Assembly (NCBI GenBank): GCA_022059125.1
Contig: JAEUWY010000012.1
Location: forward strand, 868,001 to 932,000
DNA from: Corynespora cassiicola
Lineage: Eukaryota; Ascomycota; Dothideomycetes; Pleosporales; Corynesporascaceae
Length of the DNA: 64,000 nucleotides
Reading direction: 5' to 3'
Positions within the stretch are counted from its first letter, which is position 1; each line of letters begins with the position of its first letter. A model generated the notes under the pieces. That model did no database searches, was not told where the DNA came from, and was given only the letters and a program-made list of their open reading frames with translations. Positions 33,026 to 44,326 of the stretch are shown here, in pieces. A program made the translations under genes and the position numbers.

Positions 33026-35427
33026 TCAGTAGCCGTCGCCGTCGTCAGTCCAGCCAGCCTCGCTGCCGTCCATGACCCGGACCATGCGGCCGCCCTCGCC
33101 TTCAATCATCAAGTCCGAGTCGACACTGCGGATGCCTCGCAGCTTCTTGCCCTGGACAGCACGCGGTGAGGCTGCTGCGTAGCCACTGTCGGGCGTCCAG
33201 CGCTTGTTGGGCGCAACCTCCTGACGGTACTTGTAAAAGTCAACATCACGCTCGGGCGGTTCATCGCTCTGCTCGCTAAACGTCTCCCAGTTCTCCGAGC
33301 CAGACTGCATAGTGCCGCCGCTATTGGTCGACGACGTCTGCGAGATCTGCCGGCTGGCTGGCGCCTCGAAGCGTGACGGAGGTCGGCCATACGTGCTACG
33401 CGACATGAAGCTGCGATCGTCATAGGGGTCCTCGGGGGCGACGCTGCGAACGATGCTACCGCTGCGGTCGGTCCTGTATTCGAACGAAGTGTCGGCGGGC
33501 GTCTGCAAGGGCTCAGGGGGCGGCGAGAACAAATCCTTCATCTTCGGCGGGGGAGCGCGTGGTGGTCCCATCTTGCGGATGGTCGAGTCCTCTCGCTCTA
33601 GTGGAACTGGCCGACGCTCAGGTGAGTTATTTCCAGTTGGTAGGTTCTTCAACGCACCACGAGAGGGAATCTTGGACGGGCTCTTCAGGCCAGACACGGA
33701 CTGCGAGAACTGATGGCGAGATATGCTAGCACCAAAGTTGGTCATAGACTGCGCACCAGGCGTCTTGGGCCGGCTAGGCGGTGCTCCGCGGACGCTGCCG
33801 GCGCGACTAGGAGGAGGACCCATCTTGGTAGGCACCTTGGTAGGCATAGGAGTGGCGGAAGGTGTCTTCGCTCGGGGTGGCGGAGCCCTAGCTGCTGCTG
33901 CGTAAAGTTCATCCAGATACCGCTCACCGAGCACGAGGAATGGTCGACCATACTCGTCTTCATACCTCTCCAACGTCTTCTTCAATTCGGCCTCGATCTT
34001 GGGCAGCTCTTTGGCAATGCGCTTGCGCATCTTCTCCTCGCGCAGCAACTTTCCGGGGTCACGACGCTCTCCCTTATTGCCACGGGCCATCAGACGGGAA
34101 GCGTCCTGGCTCGAGTTCTGGAGGTCCTCGCGCTCTTTCACGAGCTCGCGGTGACGGTCGATCTTCTGGAGGATGGGGAGTCGTTGGTCTTTGAGGGTCT
34201 CGAGACGGGCGATCTCAGCTTCGTGGGCGGAAAGAAGTGCGTCGCTGCAGACATCTGCTGCCGTTTTAGTGGGGCTCGGGTGAGGGTCTTGGATTGACAA
34301 ACCTGAGAACGCGGGTGTGAAGTCAAGCATCTCTTCCTCGGAGAAGTAGAGGGCATCCCAGAGCTCTTGGAGCTTGCACCGTGCCTCCTCAATGAATAAA
34401 TGTAGGTTCTGACGCTTCAACTCATTCAGTCTAGCCAGCTCGTCCTCGAACTCGTTGATGGTTCGAAGACCGCATCCGCGGTTGCTCATGAGAAATTGCT
34501 TGCGCTCCGGTTGGTCAACATTCAGGCGCTCCCACAGATCCTCAATTGTCGATCGAAGTTGGGCCAGCTTGCGCTCACGGGCACGCTTTTCCTCGACCAG
34601 GCGATCCTTCTTTGCGCGCAATTGCGTAATATCTTCCTTGTGCAGGCCCAGCTGCTCGGGCGCGTCGCGGTGGCACTTCACGATGGTGGTGTCGGTTTGC
34701 GCCTGCGGAGTTCCAAGCTCAGCCCACAGTTGAATCATTTCCTCACATAAGGAACGGACAATGCTGACGCGCCGGGTGTATTCTTCGTAGACGCGCGTGA
34801 ATTCGGCATCGAGGGAATCGACGTAAGAAGGAGAGATGTCGAAGGAGGGCGAGACAGTGGCATTGGGACCCGTTGGGGGCAGTTTGACCTGGACGAAGGA
34901 GGTCTCGAGGTGGGCCGCATAGGACTCGAGGGCCTCGGCGAGTTCTGGCATGCCTGTTAGTAAAAAGATGAGAATGAATTGGGTCAACGATCAACTCACT
35001 CTTCACCTGCTCGAACCTCTCGCGGTGAACTTTGCTGACGGCAGCATACTTCTCCTTGAGTGCCTGCAGGCAGCGCATCAGCGGGTATGTGACTTGCAGG
35101 TCGTGGCTGTCCATGTTGTATTTGGAACTGCGCTTGTCATTGTCGAGCGAGGCCTCCATCTGCTTGATGGTCTTGACCAGGCGGTGGGCCTCCTCTGTCA
35201 TCTCGTGCTTCTCGTTGGTGACATGGCGCAGCTGGCCATGGAGCGTCTCGGACAAGGCAGAGAAGAGCTGGGTACAGTTAGCATGGGTTACAGGTCGGCA
35301 TGGCGGGTGCACTTACTTCTGCTTCGCGCGAGTCGCGCTCATGGCTGGGGACGCCGATCTCGTCAAACAGGCCGTGCAGCTGGCCGATGATGGTGGTGAC
35401 CTGCTGGGCGAGGTAGCTCGTATCCAT
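33026..35427 (-). CDS. ASE1: anaphase spindle elongation protein, Ase1/PRC1/MAP65 family
   Basis: Four exons: 35317-35427, 35000-35267, 34303-34953 and 33026-34257, introns 35268-35316 (gtaagt), 34954-34999 (gtgagt...aacag) and 34258-34302 (gtttgt...ggcag); 753 residues. Ase1 crosslinks antiparallel microtubules in the spindle midzone. The first about 450 residues are coiled coil and spectrin-like helix, with SHERDSREAELFSALSETL at the start and the basic microtubule-binding region RLMARGNKGERRDPGKLLREEKMRKRIAKELPKIE. The rest is a disordered Ser/Pro/Arg-rich tail with many SP and TP sites, likely targets of Cdk. The last intron is 45 nt, in frame and stop-free, so retention would add 15 residues. 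Confidence 0.94.
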
Positions 35428-36235
35428 GGCTTCCGGAATGTTGGACTGGAGCGCCCGCCAGCAGCTGTGTTGGATGTTTACGCGGTCATGCACGAATGAT
35501 GTGCGGGCGCAGGTGGGGATGCCGCCGAAGCGAAGAATGCAGGCTGTGTTGTCGCGGGAATGGGCGGCGGCGCAAACGAGGGAGCGACAGACAGCGCACT
35601 TGAGCAAACACGTCTGGCGGCGAAATTCGCGGTCAGAGCCCGGGGGCGACGTGGTGGGAGGGTGGAGGGAGACGGGGCAGTGTGATGCAATTGAAGATAT
35701 CCGTGGTGCGGAGGCCCGGGTTGTCAATCGGCTGGCCTGCGCGTTTATTGACGCCTGGCGGTTGCGGGGGCAACCGCCCGCTCCACCAACTTCAGCTCTC
35801 ACGGTAACACTTGTTTCACGCCCGCTCTAAAAATTGCTCTCCACGCGGCTCAACAGCAGGGAAGCCCGCTTCAGATCAGGGAACCAAGGCTGCGCGCCGC
35901 GTCGTGCTTATGCCTGTGTCCCTGTCTTTTACTACTTGTACTATAGCACGCGGCCGTGTACCAACACAACGCCATGACAACCGTGGAACATTGGGACAAT
36001 TGGGACAACAATCAACAGCGGCCTGGACAGCGGCCGCGAGCAATTCAATTCTAGATTATCCCTCTCACTGCAGCCTTCTGTTGCTGTCTTCAACGAGGAC
36101 CCATTCCCCCCCAGATGTTGCGCCCCCCCAGACCCGCGGACCCACCCTCTATAAGAAACGCCAGACAAGTGCCGGACCGGACAATGCGCGATCGCCCATG
36201 GGTGCACGCCATGCACGCGGACACGAGCCTCAGCC
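35428..36235. other. intergenic between ASE1 and the esterase gene
   Basis: ASE1 upstream region and esterase 3' end; GC-rich, no gene recognised. Confidence 0.55.
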
Positions 36236-37299
36236 TCACAGCGTCCACTTGGAGAACCAATCGACGATGACGCTGGTCGCGTTGAAGTTGGTCGGCGCCA
36301 AGCGCAACGTCTCCCACGGCTCGCCCTGGTTGGTGGTGGACGGCCAGCCATGTCCAAAGTTGTTGATCTTGTAGTGCACCATCAGATCGTCCTGCGCACC
36401 ACACGCCCAGCGGTACGTCGTCAGGTTCGCGTCAACCACCTCGGTTGCGGGCTGCACGCCCGAGCACGCGTTCCTCTCCAGCCACGAGTCGATCCAGTCG
36501 GGGATGGGGATCGAGTTGGGGGCGGGGCTGTTGTTGCCGTCGTAGGCGATGACCGAGTCGTTCAGCCCGTGCATTTCCAGCATGGGCAGTCTGCGGCCTC
36601 CCAGTTCGGGAACACACCCCGCCTCGAAGAGGGGCTCGGTGAGCTCAGAATCTGGGTAGAAGGCGGCCACAATCATGGCAAACGCCGCGAACCGCTTGTT
36701 CAGCGCCGGCGTGCACGCCGCGAGTCCCGTCATGCCGCCTCCGTTGGACGCCCCCGTCGCGTAGATGCGGCTCTCGTCGATGCACAGACTGGACGTCAGA
36801 CTATCGAGTACCTCGCCCACGAAGATGCGATCGTCGTATTCCGACGAGGGGGGAGCCTCGGGGATTCCCAGCCATTGGAACTGCACACATGGACGTCAGT
36901 ATCATGACAATCACCATCGGGCTCGAGCAAACTCACCCCGGGCTCCTGCACGTTCATGCCGGACGGATACACCACAATTGCGTCCTTGTTTAGTTCTGCC
37001 GTCGACAGCCCCGTGATCCTCTCCAGCGACCACGCCGGCTGCGATTGTCCGTGGAATGCCACGATCAGGGGAGCAGCCTTGTCATTGCCAGCCGCAAAGT
37101 TTGGTGGCAGATGGGCGAGATACTGCCTCGACACGCCTCCAGGATGCGACTGCGACTCGATCGTGATGTTGACCGACGCTCCGCCAGGTGTGAGTCCATT
37201 GGGCAGCGCCTTTCCACACCCTGCGCTATTCTTCTGCGCAACCACCGGTGCGACCAACGACGCCAGCAGCGTCGATCCTGCCAAGACGTATGAATACAT
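36236..37299 (-). CDS. secreted feruloyl-esterase/PHB-depolymerase-like hydrolase (CE1 type)
   Basis: Two exons, 36937-37299 and 36236-36880, intron 36881-36936 (gtgagt...tgcag); 335 residues. Residues 1-21 are a signal peptide. The alpha/beta hydrolase core has PLIVAFHGQSQ, VVYPSGMN, the nucleophile elbow ATGASNGGGM with Ser166, an acid in GLNDSVIAYDG (Asp229) and NFGHGWP with His298. This arrangement is that of family-1 carbohydrate esterases related to fungal feruloyl esterases type C/D, which free ferulate from plant cell-wall arabinoxylan or pectin. No carbohydrate-binding module is present. Several cysteines suit an extracellular protein. An acetylxylan or polyester esterase is possible; substrate is inferred from family only. 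Confidence 0.9.
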
Positions 37300-38326
37300 T
37301 CTTTCTTTTATGACTTGTCGAGACGTCTTTTGTTTTAAGATATTACGATGCCGGGCTGTTCCGTACGCGTATTAACGGGATTGGCGTATATGTATGGAGG
37401 GCACGAATCGGGAAATTGGAACCACACGACTACGTTGGTTAAAAAAGAATGGCTGGAGGTAGGTGACCTGGCTCCCTCCCAATACCGTGCTCTCCCTCAC
37501 CGTCTTTATAACCAACCACGATCCATTAGCTCGAGGAGCAATCAAGGGCGCGGACGAAAATAGGGATGGCATAGCATTGATCGGCCTTATTTCGCACCAG
37601 GAGGGTTGGCCGCCGAGCATTGCGCCGTATATAGACGACGCAGCGCCCGCTTTGACAGCTTCGACTTCCAGTCCTTCCGAACCGTCGCCGCGAGATGGCT
37701 GCTCGCGGTCTAATACCCATAGTCGGTGTCCTTGCACGGGCTCTAGCCCAAGTCACTAGTGTGTGCGTCTCGTTTCGAACAGGGCGTTTGAATGGCTTGT
37801 TTCGAACAAGACTGCTGTTTAATGCCTAGGTGCTCGTGCCAGTGATGTCAGATCCCGAGCATGGGGAGCTACTGGTACGTGCGGCCGCTGAACGCCCGTG
37901 TTCTGGAAGTCAATCGAACAAGATCATTCGCAATGGTTGGCAAAAAAAAAGAGGTGGCTTAGATCAATGTAAATGTCTAGCCCGCTCTGATTGGATTCTA
38001 ATATACTATGACGACGCTGAGTTATTTTAAGCCATTGCATCCCTACAATATATCCATCGGTATTGCGCTCGTTCGAGATGCTTGTTTTCTACCTCAACCT
38101 CGGACCGCTTAGTTACACCGACATTCGTCTTGCAGTTCAACCCATTTGTAATCTAGAAAGGTACTTGACAACTCAGCCCGTTGCAGACCAGGCCATGCCA
38201 TTCGACCAATACAAAACAAGAAATATCACTTGGCTAACATTTGTGAAAAGGTTGGCACATAGCCGAGTTCTACAAGTTTTCAGATAGTTTTTTTTTATGC
38301 GTTATTGGCTTTTTCCAAACTCTTGC
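37300..38326. other. intergenic upstream of the esterase gene
   Basis: About 1 kb. On the minus strand a TATAAAG lies near 37504-37510, about 205 bp upstream of the esterase ATG. Otherwise nothing recognised. Confidence 0.5.
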
Positions 38327-39886
38327 TCATTTTCGTCGGCCTTGTTTGGCGATCAAACTACGGCTTTCGCCACATAGCCAAATGTGCGGTCCGGCTTCTC
38401 CATCCTTGAGTCCATGTTCATTGATAACATGGTCAATCTGCCGTGCCCTGGCACGATTGGAGCTCACAGTCGTGTAGCCCTCAGCCCATCCGTACAAAAA
38501 GATGGCCTGGTTGAGAGGCCCCAACTCCTTTGCTATCTTGGAAGCAATGGCAGGCAGTTTTTCTGTAATTCGGCTTAGTGTGCGTTTTGCGCCATCGACA
38601 TGAGGCTTCTTACCGAAAGCTTGCTCCAAGTTGCTCGACTTCACGCGAATAGGTAATTGGAAACCTTCAGGTACTGCATGGATAGACATTTCAGCCCAAG
38701 TCTGCATCAGCTTCCCGGGAGGAGCATCCTGGAACTCATCCATGCCCAGTATCAGTCTTGCGCGGGTCTTTTCGGTATCGGTGGCCAGGGTGTCGACAAT
38801 CACCTGCATTTGATTGGCAGCCTCCTCCGTGCAGACCATGGGGTGCGAGCCGAGGGCTGGGTATAGGTGTGTTGGGAGAAGCTTCTCCTTGTCCTCCTCT
38901 TTGATCTGTGCTCGAACCTCTGCTGGATACCAGTCTAATATGGGGCAGTCCGCATGAGAGATATCCGAAATCAATGCAAGTAGAATAGTGCAGTCGATGT
39001 TGAGGGTATGAGATAAATTGCGGGAACGGTCGATGAGGAGGTTCGGAAGTGCGACGCTCAGTGGAGGCGTAGGTGGTAGTTCGTTGGCACATTGAACAAT
39101 GGCACCCGTGTCTTTGATTTTGTCGAGTATAGCATCAACTTCTTTCACCCTGCCTGTCCCGATGCGTGTCAATACAAAGCGCACTCGCGGTGGATGACCA
39201 CAAATAGGATTGGCTCGAGCAGCCCGGGCTAGATCGCGGGCGTTCTTCACTACGTCGACTTGATCATCATCGTCCTCGTCCTCCCAATTTTTCGAGGCAC
39301 CCGCCAGTTCCTCATCCGAATCATCTGAGTCGTCGTTCTGCCAGCCCAATTTCGCAAGTTCAAACAGCAGCCGCTTCTCAGACAAGGTCGAAACGCGCAC
39401 CCATTCTGTCCCCTCGGCAGCCACGATGTCAACCAAGGCAGAAGTCTTGCCTTTGGTCTGGCTTCCTTTGGCCAGACTTAGCCCTTTTGTAGGGTGGCCG
39501 TCCCGATGCCGGTTCCAAAAGAAGTATTTTCGGAAGCTCTCAAGCCCGGACGATCTTTTGGCAGCTGCCCATAATGCCTCGTGGTAGAGAAGATTTGAGG
39601 AGGCGATGTTATGGCGAACCTGCTCTGCGGAAAGTTCGGTCCCTTTGAGTTTTCTGAGATAGGCAAGCTCGTTCTTGAAATCGTTTCTGAGAGCTCGATA
39701 TTCCACGGAACTCTGGACTTTGGACTGTTTCTGGTGCGCATCAACAGCGGCCACATAAGTCTCTACCTCTTCATGCAGAGTTTGGCAACGGTTGATGAGC
39801 TCATCTACCGTTTCCCCCAAACTGGGGCCCTGCCCGTCTGGTGACAGATCCAAGTTTTGCATGTTACTCGCTAATGGGTCGGCCAT
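38327..39886 (-). CDS. DUF1308 (UPF0415/C7orf25-like) protein
   Basis: Single exon of 519 residues, ATG at 39886. The N-terminal half is helical. The middle has SALVDIVAAEGTEWVRVSTLSEKRLLFELAKLGW, like the VDVVANGGHTWVKA block of animal C7orf25, then an acidic DDSDDSDEE linker. The C-terminal domain contains SHTLNIDCTILLALISDISHADC, matching the family's VNLDITTLITYVSAL block, and a final LNQAIFLYGWAEGYTTVSSNRARARQIDHVINEHG. The DUF1308 C-terminal domain has been described as PIN-like, so a nuclease-type fold is possible; no activity is established for the fungal protein as far as I know. No targeting signals. Confidence 0.88.
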   Translation of the reverse strand: MADPLASNMQNLDLSPDGQGPSLGETVDELINRCQTLHEEVETYVAAVDAHQKQSKVQSSVEYRALRNDFKNELAYLRKLKGTELSAEQVRHNIASSNLLYHEALWAAAKRSSGLESFRKYFFWNRHRDGHPTKGLSLAKGSQTKGKTSALVDIVAAEGTEWVRVSTLSEKRLLFELAKLGWQNDDSDDSDEELAGASKNWEDEDDDDQVDVVKNARDLARAARANPICGHPPRVRFVLTRIGTGRVKEVDAILDKIKDTGAIVQCANELPPTPPLSVALPNLLIDRSRNLSHTLNIDCTILLALISDISHADCPILDWYPAEVRAQIKEEDKEKLLPTHLYPALGSHPMVCTEEAANQMQVIVDTLATDTEKTRARLILGMDEFQDAPPGKLMQTWAEMSIHAVPEGFQLPIRVKSSNLEQAFGKKPHVDGAKRTLSRITEKLPAIASKIAKELGPLNQAIFLYGWAEGYTTVSSNRARARQIDHVINEHGLKDGEAGPHIWLCGESRSLIAKQGRRK

Positions 39887-40351
39887 GGCTGCTCTTGCGC
39901 AACAGAACGAGTCTACTCAATCAGCAATCAGGATCAGCGCGAATGTTGGCTATTTGAGGGGTCGAGGTCTCTCCCCCAACAATAGAAGTGTTTGGCAGTG
40001 AGATTATAATGAAAGAGGGCAACGATAGGACTGTCAGGCAGTAAAATTCGCGAAAGAAAATGAGTCATGTAAGGCATGGAAACATCGATGGGGTTCTTCA
40101 CTCGAAGTTCGAAGTCGCTGCCTGAAAACGCCTCACAGTTAGCGCTGCCCTTGACTGCTGTCCAACGCCCCACTACCTAGGTATGAGCGTTCAAGTCAGC
40201 AGCACAATGCATGGAGCAGAGGTATGCGGAAGGCGTACCTGGGGTCGGGCCGATGTTTTTCCGGGCGAACCCCGCCAAAAGTTGCCTGTCGCATTGACAC
40301 CAACGACGTTGCAATCGAGATAATACCCCCATTCCACCCCCACGAGCCACA
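39887..40351. other. divergent promoter, DUF1308 gene and SRP9
   Basis: 465 bp between divergent start codons. No gene or strong motif. Confidence 0.55.
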
Positions 40352-40902
40352 ATGCCGTACTTCAAGACGAGTACAGAGTGGTACGAGCAGTCTTCACTTC
40401 TGCTCAAGGCCCGTCCGACTAGTGTGCGCTTCCACCATGCCCTACTGCCTGCGCCATGACCAGCCACTAACCTGCCCAGACCCGCATAACCTCCAAATAC
40501 ACCGTGTTAAAGCCCACGCCTTCGAAGATCAAAAAGCGCCAGAAATATGCCGACAAACAGGCCTCCAAACCCGCCTCGGACCGCCCCAGCTCTCCCGCAC
40601 CCCAAGCGCAAAACCCAGAGGAGCCGACTGCTACCTTCACCCTCAAGACCTATGATCCAGAATCGGGGACCTGTCTACAATATGTGACAACGAAAGGCGC
40701 AGAGGTTGGAAGGTTGGTTGGGAGCCTTGGAAGGTTGAGTAGGCACATGGCCGCAATGCCAGAGATCGCAGAGGATCTGGGCCCTTCAGCAGAGGGCCCT
40801 TCGACACCACAGGTTGAGGCTGATGTCCAGATGGGTGGTACTGCACCTGCAGAACCAAAGGCTGGGGGAGGCGGCAAGAAGAAGAAGAAGGGAAAGAAAT
40901 GA
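40352..40902 (+). CDS. SRP21: signal recognition particle subunit SRP9/SRP21
   Basis: Two exons, 40352-40423 and 40480-40902, intron 40424-40479 (gtgcgc...gcccag, branch ccactaac); 164 residues. The start MPYFKTSTEWYEQSSLLLKARPTS joined to TRITSKYTV is typical of fungal SRP9-21, as are TFTLKTYDPESGTCLQYVTTKGAEVGRLVGSLGRL. With SRP14 it binds the Alu domain of SRP RNA and slows translation of secretory proteins at the ribosome. A Pro/Ser-rich insert (about 45-70) and a Gly/Lys-rich tail GGGGKKKKKGKK are usual for the fungal form and likely bind RNA. Cytosolic. Confidence 0.92.
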
Positions 40903-41372
40903 GCAATGGGCACTGAGAGGGAAACGATATCACAAACAGAAACGACGAGCTTTGGCCAGCAGAAGCAACGATACCCTACATGTGTACTGAGGCATACAGA
41001 GTTCGCTTCTGGGTATGGAAGCGGAAGCAAGAACGATATGTCCATTCAAATATCAACAAGGGATCACGAGTGCCTCACGAGTAGAACTTCAAATAATTCC
41101 GCGTAGATTGACTATGTCTACCAGATACTTCAATCCAGCAAAAAACAGCAGCCCCATGGTCTCTCTGTCCGTGAAGCAATACTGGGCTTCAAACATTGCA
41201 TCAATCCAATACCAAATCTGTATGCTGACAGCATCTGCGAATCCAGCGCCCTGTACGAATTTGTGCAGGGTCATGTATATATAGGCTTGGCGTTCGTTCG
41301 TGATCTATGGATAATTCTGAAGCATACCGTCAGTATTGTCCAGTACCTGGCAAGGCATTAAATAATCTCACA
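40903..41372. other. convergent intergenic spacer
   Basis: 470 bp between convergent genes. Nothing recognised. Confidence 0.55.
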
Positions 41373-41711
41373 TCATAAGACCTCAACTCCCTCCACGGTT
41401 TCTAAATCGTCAAGCTCCTCCAAAGAATCCCATTCTCGGACATCTTTATCGTCCAGATATCGGTCTATGTCCTTTGTCACCAACTCTTTGTACACAATCT
41501 CCCAACCGTCTTGGTCTTGAATGCGCACGCCGGACGCCTTAGCACGTCGCAGAAACTCCTCGACGGGGCATTTATCTTTGACAGCTGCAAGATCCGAGTC
41601 TTGCTTCGTTGCGGAGGTATCGCTCGTCGACGGGAGGGTGATGGTGCTTGATTTCGGTTCTTTGCCAGACATCTTCTTTTTCCTATTCGGAATGAAGATA
41701 CGTGGGAACAT
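41373..41711 (-). CDS. small hypothetical acidic protein
   Basis: Single exon, 112 residues from ATG at 41711, or 99 from the in-frame ATG at 41672 (MSGKEPKSST), which is the more natural start because the longer form adds a basic PNRKKK stretch. I do not recognise a family. A Ser/Thr-rich start leads to CPVEEFLRRAKASGVRIQDQDGWEIVYKEL and a very acidic end (DIDRYLDDKDVREWDSLEELDDLE). The composition is protein-like and the helical middle could be a small binding module. No signal peptide or membrane segment. Confidence 0.65.
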   Translation of the reverse strand: MFPRIFIPNRKKKMSGKEPKSSTITLPSTSDTSATKQDSDLAAVKDKCPVEEFLRRAKASGVRIQDQDGWEIVYKELVTKDIDRYLDDKDVREWDSLEELDDLETVEGVEVL

Positions 41712-42737
41712 TGGTTGCGTATATCGAAAAAGGTCGGGTTAGCGATTTATATAGAGACTTCTGTATGCTGGTGCACTGGAGCTTGCTGCCTAGTGGTGCG
41801 CGTGTGCCTATGCGGTAGGTGGAGAAGGGGAGGGTCGAGATGCACACAATTTCCATCGACACAGTGTATCATTGCCGTGACTAAATTTTTGGAGACGATG
41901 CAAATGCCATTACACTCATCTATATCGTGAAAATGTAGTTGCGCGAATCGATAAGTCATGCCACAACGAGAAAAGGCGAGTGTGAATTAGGAAGGTGACG
42001 CATACAGTAGGAGTCAAGCTCGGGCATTGTGAGTATACCGGTGGAAATGACTGTGGACCATGTCATAGGTTGTGGATATGTCAGGGTTCATAAAAACTGT
42101 GGAACAGACTGACGCGGGCCGCCGGAGCCGGTGCATTGATTCTTGAAATAAATTTTGCTGGCTTGGTCCGAAATATGTTGGGCTGGCATGCAATTCTGAC
42201 CTTTTTGAGACTTCATGTTGAGCAAAAGCAGGATGTACATCCTTATTTTTTGCAGCTTACCAAACAACTGTGTAGCCGTAAATGCCAACGCTATGTGACA
42301 GGTCAACAGACCATCACCAACGCCCCGACAAACCAGAAAATTCAATGATACTATCAATATGTGAAATCTCTAAAATCCCTTGTTCCCTTCGCTCGCACCA
42401 CGTTAGACTTGCTACTAGATACACTTCGCTATCAGAAAACTTTACGTGCATGCCTGCACACTACAAAGCAATAGAGACTCCATTAGAATACCCCACTGGT
42501 TGTACAATTTATTCGCTAGTCCATCATACAAAAGTCAGAATTTTTTTAGTGGCAGAACAGGACGACAGTCAGTCCAGTTTCACAGAGAATCTGCAAACGA
42601 CGTTCGTCCCAAATCACAACCCACCGCAGACGGGCCAGGAGCTAGGATAGCGAGCGACCTCGCACTCTTCAACCTCAACCATGACACCTCACCACAACAA
42701 TAACAAGCGATTAAGATCAAATTCCCCCCACACCTAA
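41712..42737. other. intergenic, about 1 kb
   Basis: AT-rich spacer between divergent genes; no gene, RNA or repeat recognised. A missing first exon of the gene to the right could lie here. Confidence 0.45.
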
Positions 42738-43994
42738 GATTCCGTTGCATGCCAGTCTTCGACAACAGACCCTGAGGCACTCTGGGACCAAAGCTGGTGT
42801 GGGTCGGTCTATAACACCATAATACCATGGGTTATCACAACACTCACGGTGACTGTGCTCTTACTGTCACTATGGTACTCTCCCCACCTTTGCCTCGGAG
42901 CTTTCTTCCGCCTCATAACCGCCATCGTAGGCCACATCGTCTTCTCCATTCTAAACTGGAAGTACGAGCCAAGCGGCCGCGGCGTGTTCGAAACTTCTGC
43001 CCAAGACTCCCGCGAAGAGATGCCGTTTCTCAGTATCTTGGGGTACAAGGTTTTCGTAACGAAGTGTCCGTTCAATAGAGCTCTCGGTGAGCGTGGCCCA
43101 TGGCATCCAGTTAGCATCTTGATATATCTATCGCCATTACTCCTAAATAATTTGTCAAACGCGGCGAATAAGGTGGCTGGTATACTCAATGAGCTGGGAC
43201 AAATGCTGGCATCCGCTCGCTTGACCAAAGCCGCAGAAATGCCCGGTTTCAACAAACCGAACTCCCCGGAAAAGTCCGAATTCGGAACGAACCAGGAACG
43301 GCGAATTCTAACCGGTACACTATCCCACATGGATATCATCCTGCAGGTCACACCTGAATCCCGAGATCAAAGTTCCGGCGCTCTCTGTCTTTCGGCGGTC
43401 GGGCTTCTCTTCTCTTCTTCGTCTGGAAGTACTCATTTGTCCGAGGGCCTCGAAACGCGCTACCAGATACTGCGTGTTCAGATAGTGCAGCAGAGTGTCC
43501 GGGAGCTTGAAGATGTCTGCTCGGACATATGGTCTTTGTTGCTGAACCTGAGCCCCGATGCCTGGCATCCAGAGCTATCTGCATGCGCAACGCTCAAGAA
43601 CGCGGAGGGTTTGAGAAGGCTAGCCCATCGTATTTCGAAGTTACTTTATTTGCCCAAAGACATTCCGCTGATGGGAAGCTGGTGGCACGATAGTGTCCTG
43701 CCTACTGAATTGTCGGAGCGGGATATCAATGAGTTGAAAAGTTGGATCAAGATATGTCTTCATAGGCTGGTGGCTAAGAAGACCAATCTGCTCGAAATGG
43801 AAAAGAACTTCTTGGGTCATAAGTTGAAGGGAAAGATGGAGAGGCTGCCACGGGGATTCAAAGAAAGATGTGAGGAGAAGAAGCAGGCTGGGGCGAAGTA
43901 TTTGATATCAAGTGCAAATCGGATAACGACAAAGCGTTCATATATGGGCATGGCTGGCGATCTGGCATGTGATCCTCTTGCGAGGCTGACGTAG
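42738..43994 (+). CDS. hypothetical membrane-anchored protein, start unresolved
   Basis: An open frame runs from the stop at 42735 to 43994 (418 codons) but has no ATG before a Met about 95 codons in. An intron acceptor ccag at 42753-42755 would start an exon at TCT, in frame, so an upstream first exon is likely. The frame then reads DPEALWDQSWCGSVYNTIIPWVITTL followed by two hydrophobic segments, and a soluble part of about 330 residues with LQVTPESRDQSSGALCLSAVGLLF, helical DVCSDIWSLLLNLSPDAWH and a basic C-terminus. I know no family. It looks like a single- or double-pass membrane protein with a cytosolic helical domain. Loss of the first exon, making it a pseudogene, is the alternative. 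Confidence 0.6.
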   Translation, partial: DSVACQSSTTDPEALWDQSWCGSVYNTIIPWVITTLTVTVLLLSLWYSPHLCLGAFFRLITAIVGHIVFSILNWKYEPSGRGVFETSAQDSREEMPFLSILGYKVFVTKCPFNRALGERGPWHPVSILIYLSPLLLNNLSNAANKVAGILNELGQMLASARLTKAAEMPGFNKPNSPEKSEFGTNQERRILTGTLSHMDIILQVTPESRDQSSGALCLSAVGLLFSSSSGSTHLSEGLETRYQILRVQIVQQSVRELEDVCSDIWSLLLNLSPDAWHPELSACATLKNAEGLRRLAHRISKLLYLPKDIPLMGSWWHDSVLPTELSERDINELKSWIKICLHRLVAKKTNLLEMEKNFLGHKLKGKMERLPRGFKERCEEKKQAGAKYLISSANRITTKRSYMGMAGDLACDPLARLT

Positions 43995-44326
43995 ATTGTT
44001 GAGGACTTCTTAGAAGAGATGGAATGGATATGTTTATCGCTTCTACGGTTGATCTTTACCATGTCTTGAATGCGTTGTTTATCCGGAAAGGTGCTGTCCC
44101 AGCACCCACATAGTTTTCGGGAAGATCCAATAACGGACGGTCATGCATTTGGTTCATGATAGTCAGGCATGGCACAAAAGCTGTAGGGAGTCCTTATAAC
44201 CGAGCCACCCGAAGTTGCTATATTATAAAATAGCAAGGCTCAGCCTACTACGTGGCGTGGCATCGAATTACAATTATGATACAGTATAATCGCCATCAAC
44301 TAAGTTGATAGCCAGTTTCCGCTACA
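43995..44326. other. convergent intergenic spacer
   Basis: About 330 bp between convergent genes; nothing recognised. Confidence 0.55.
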
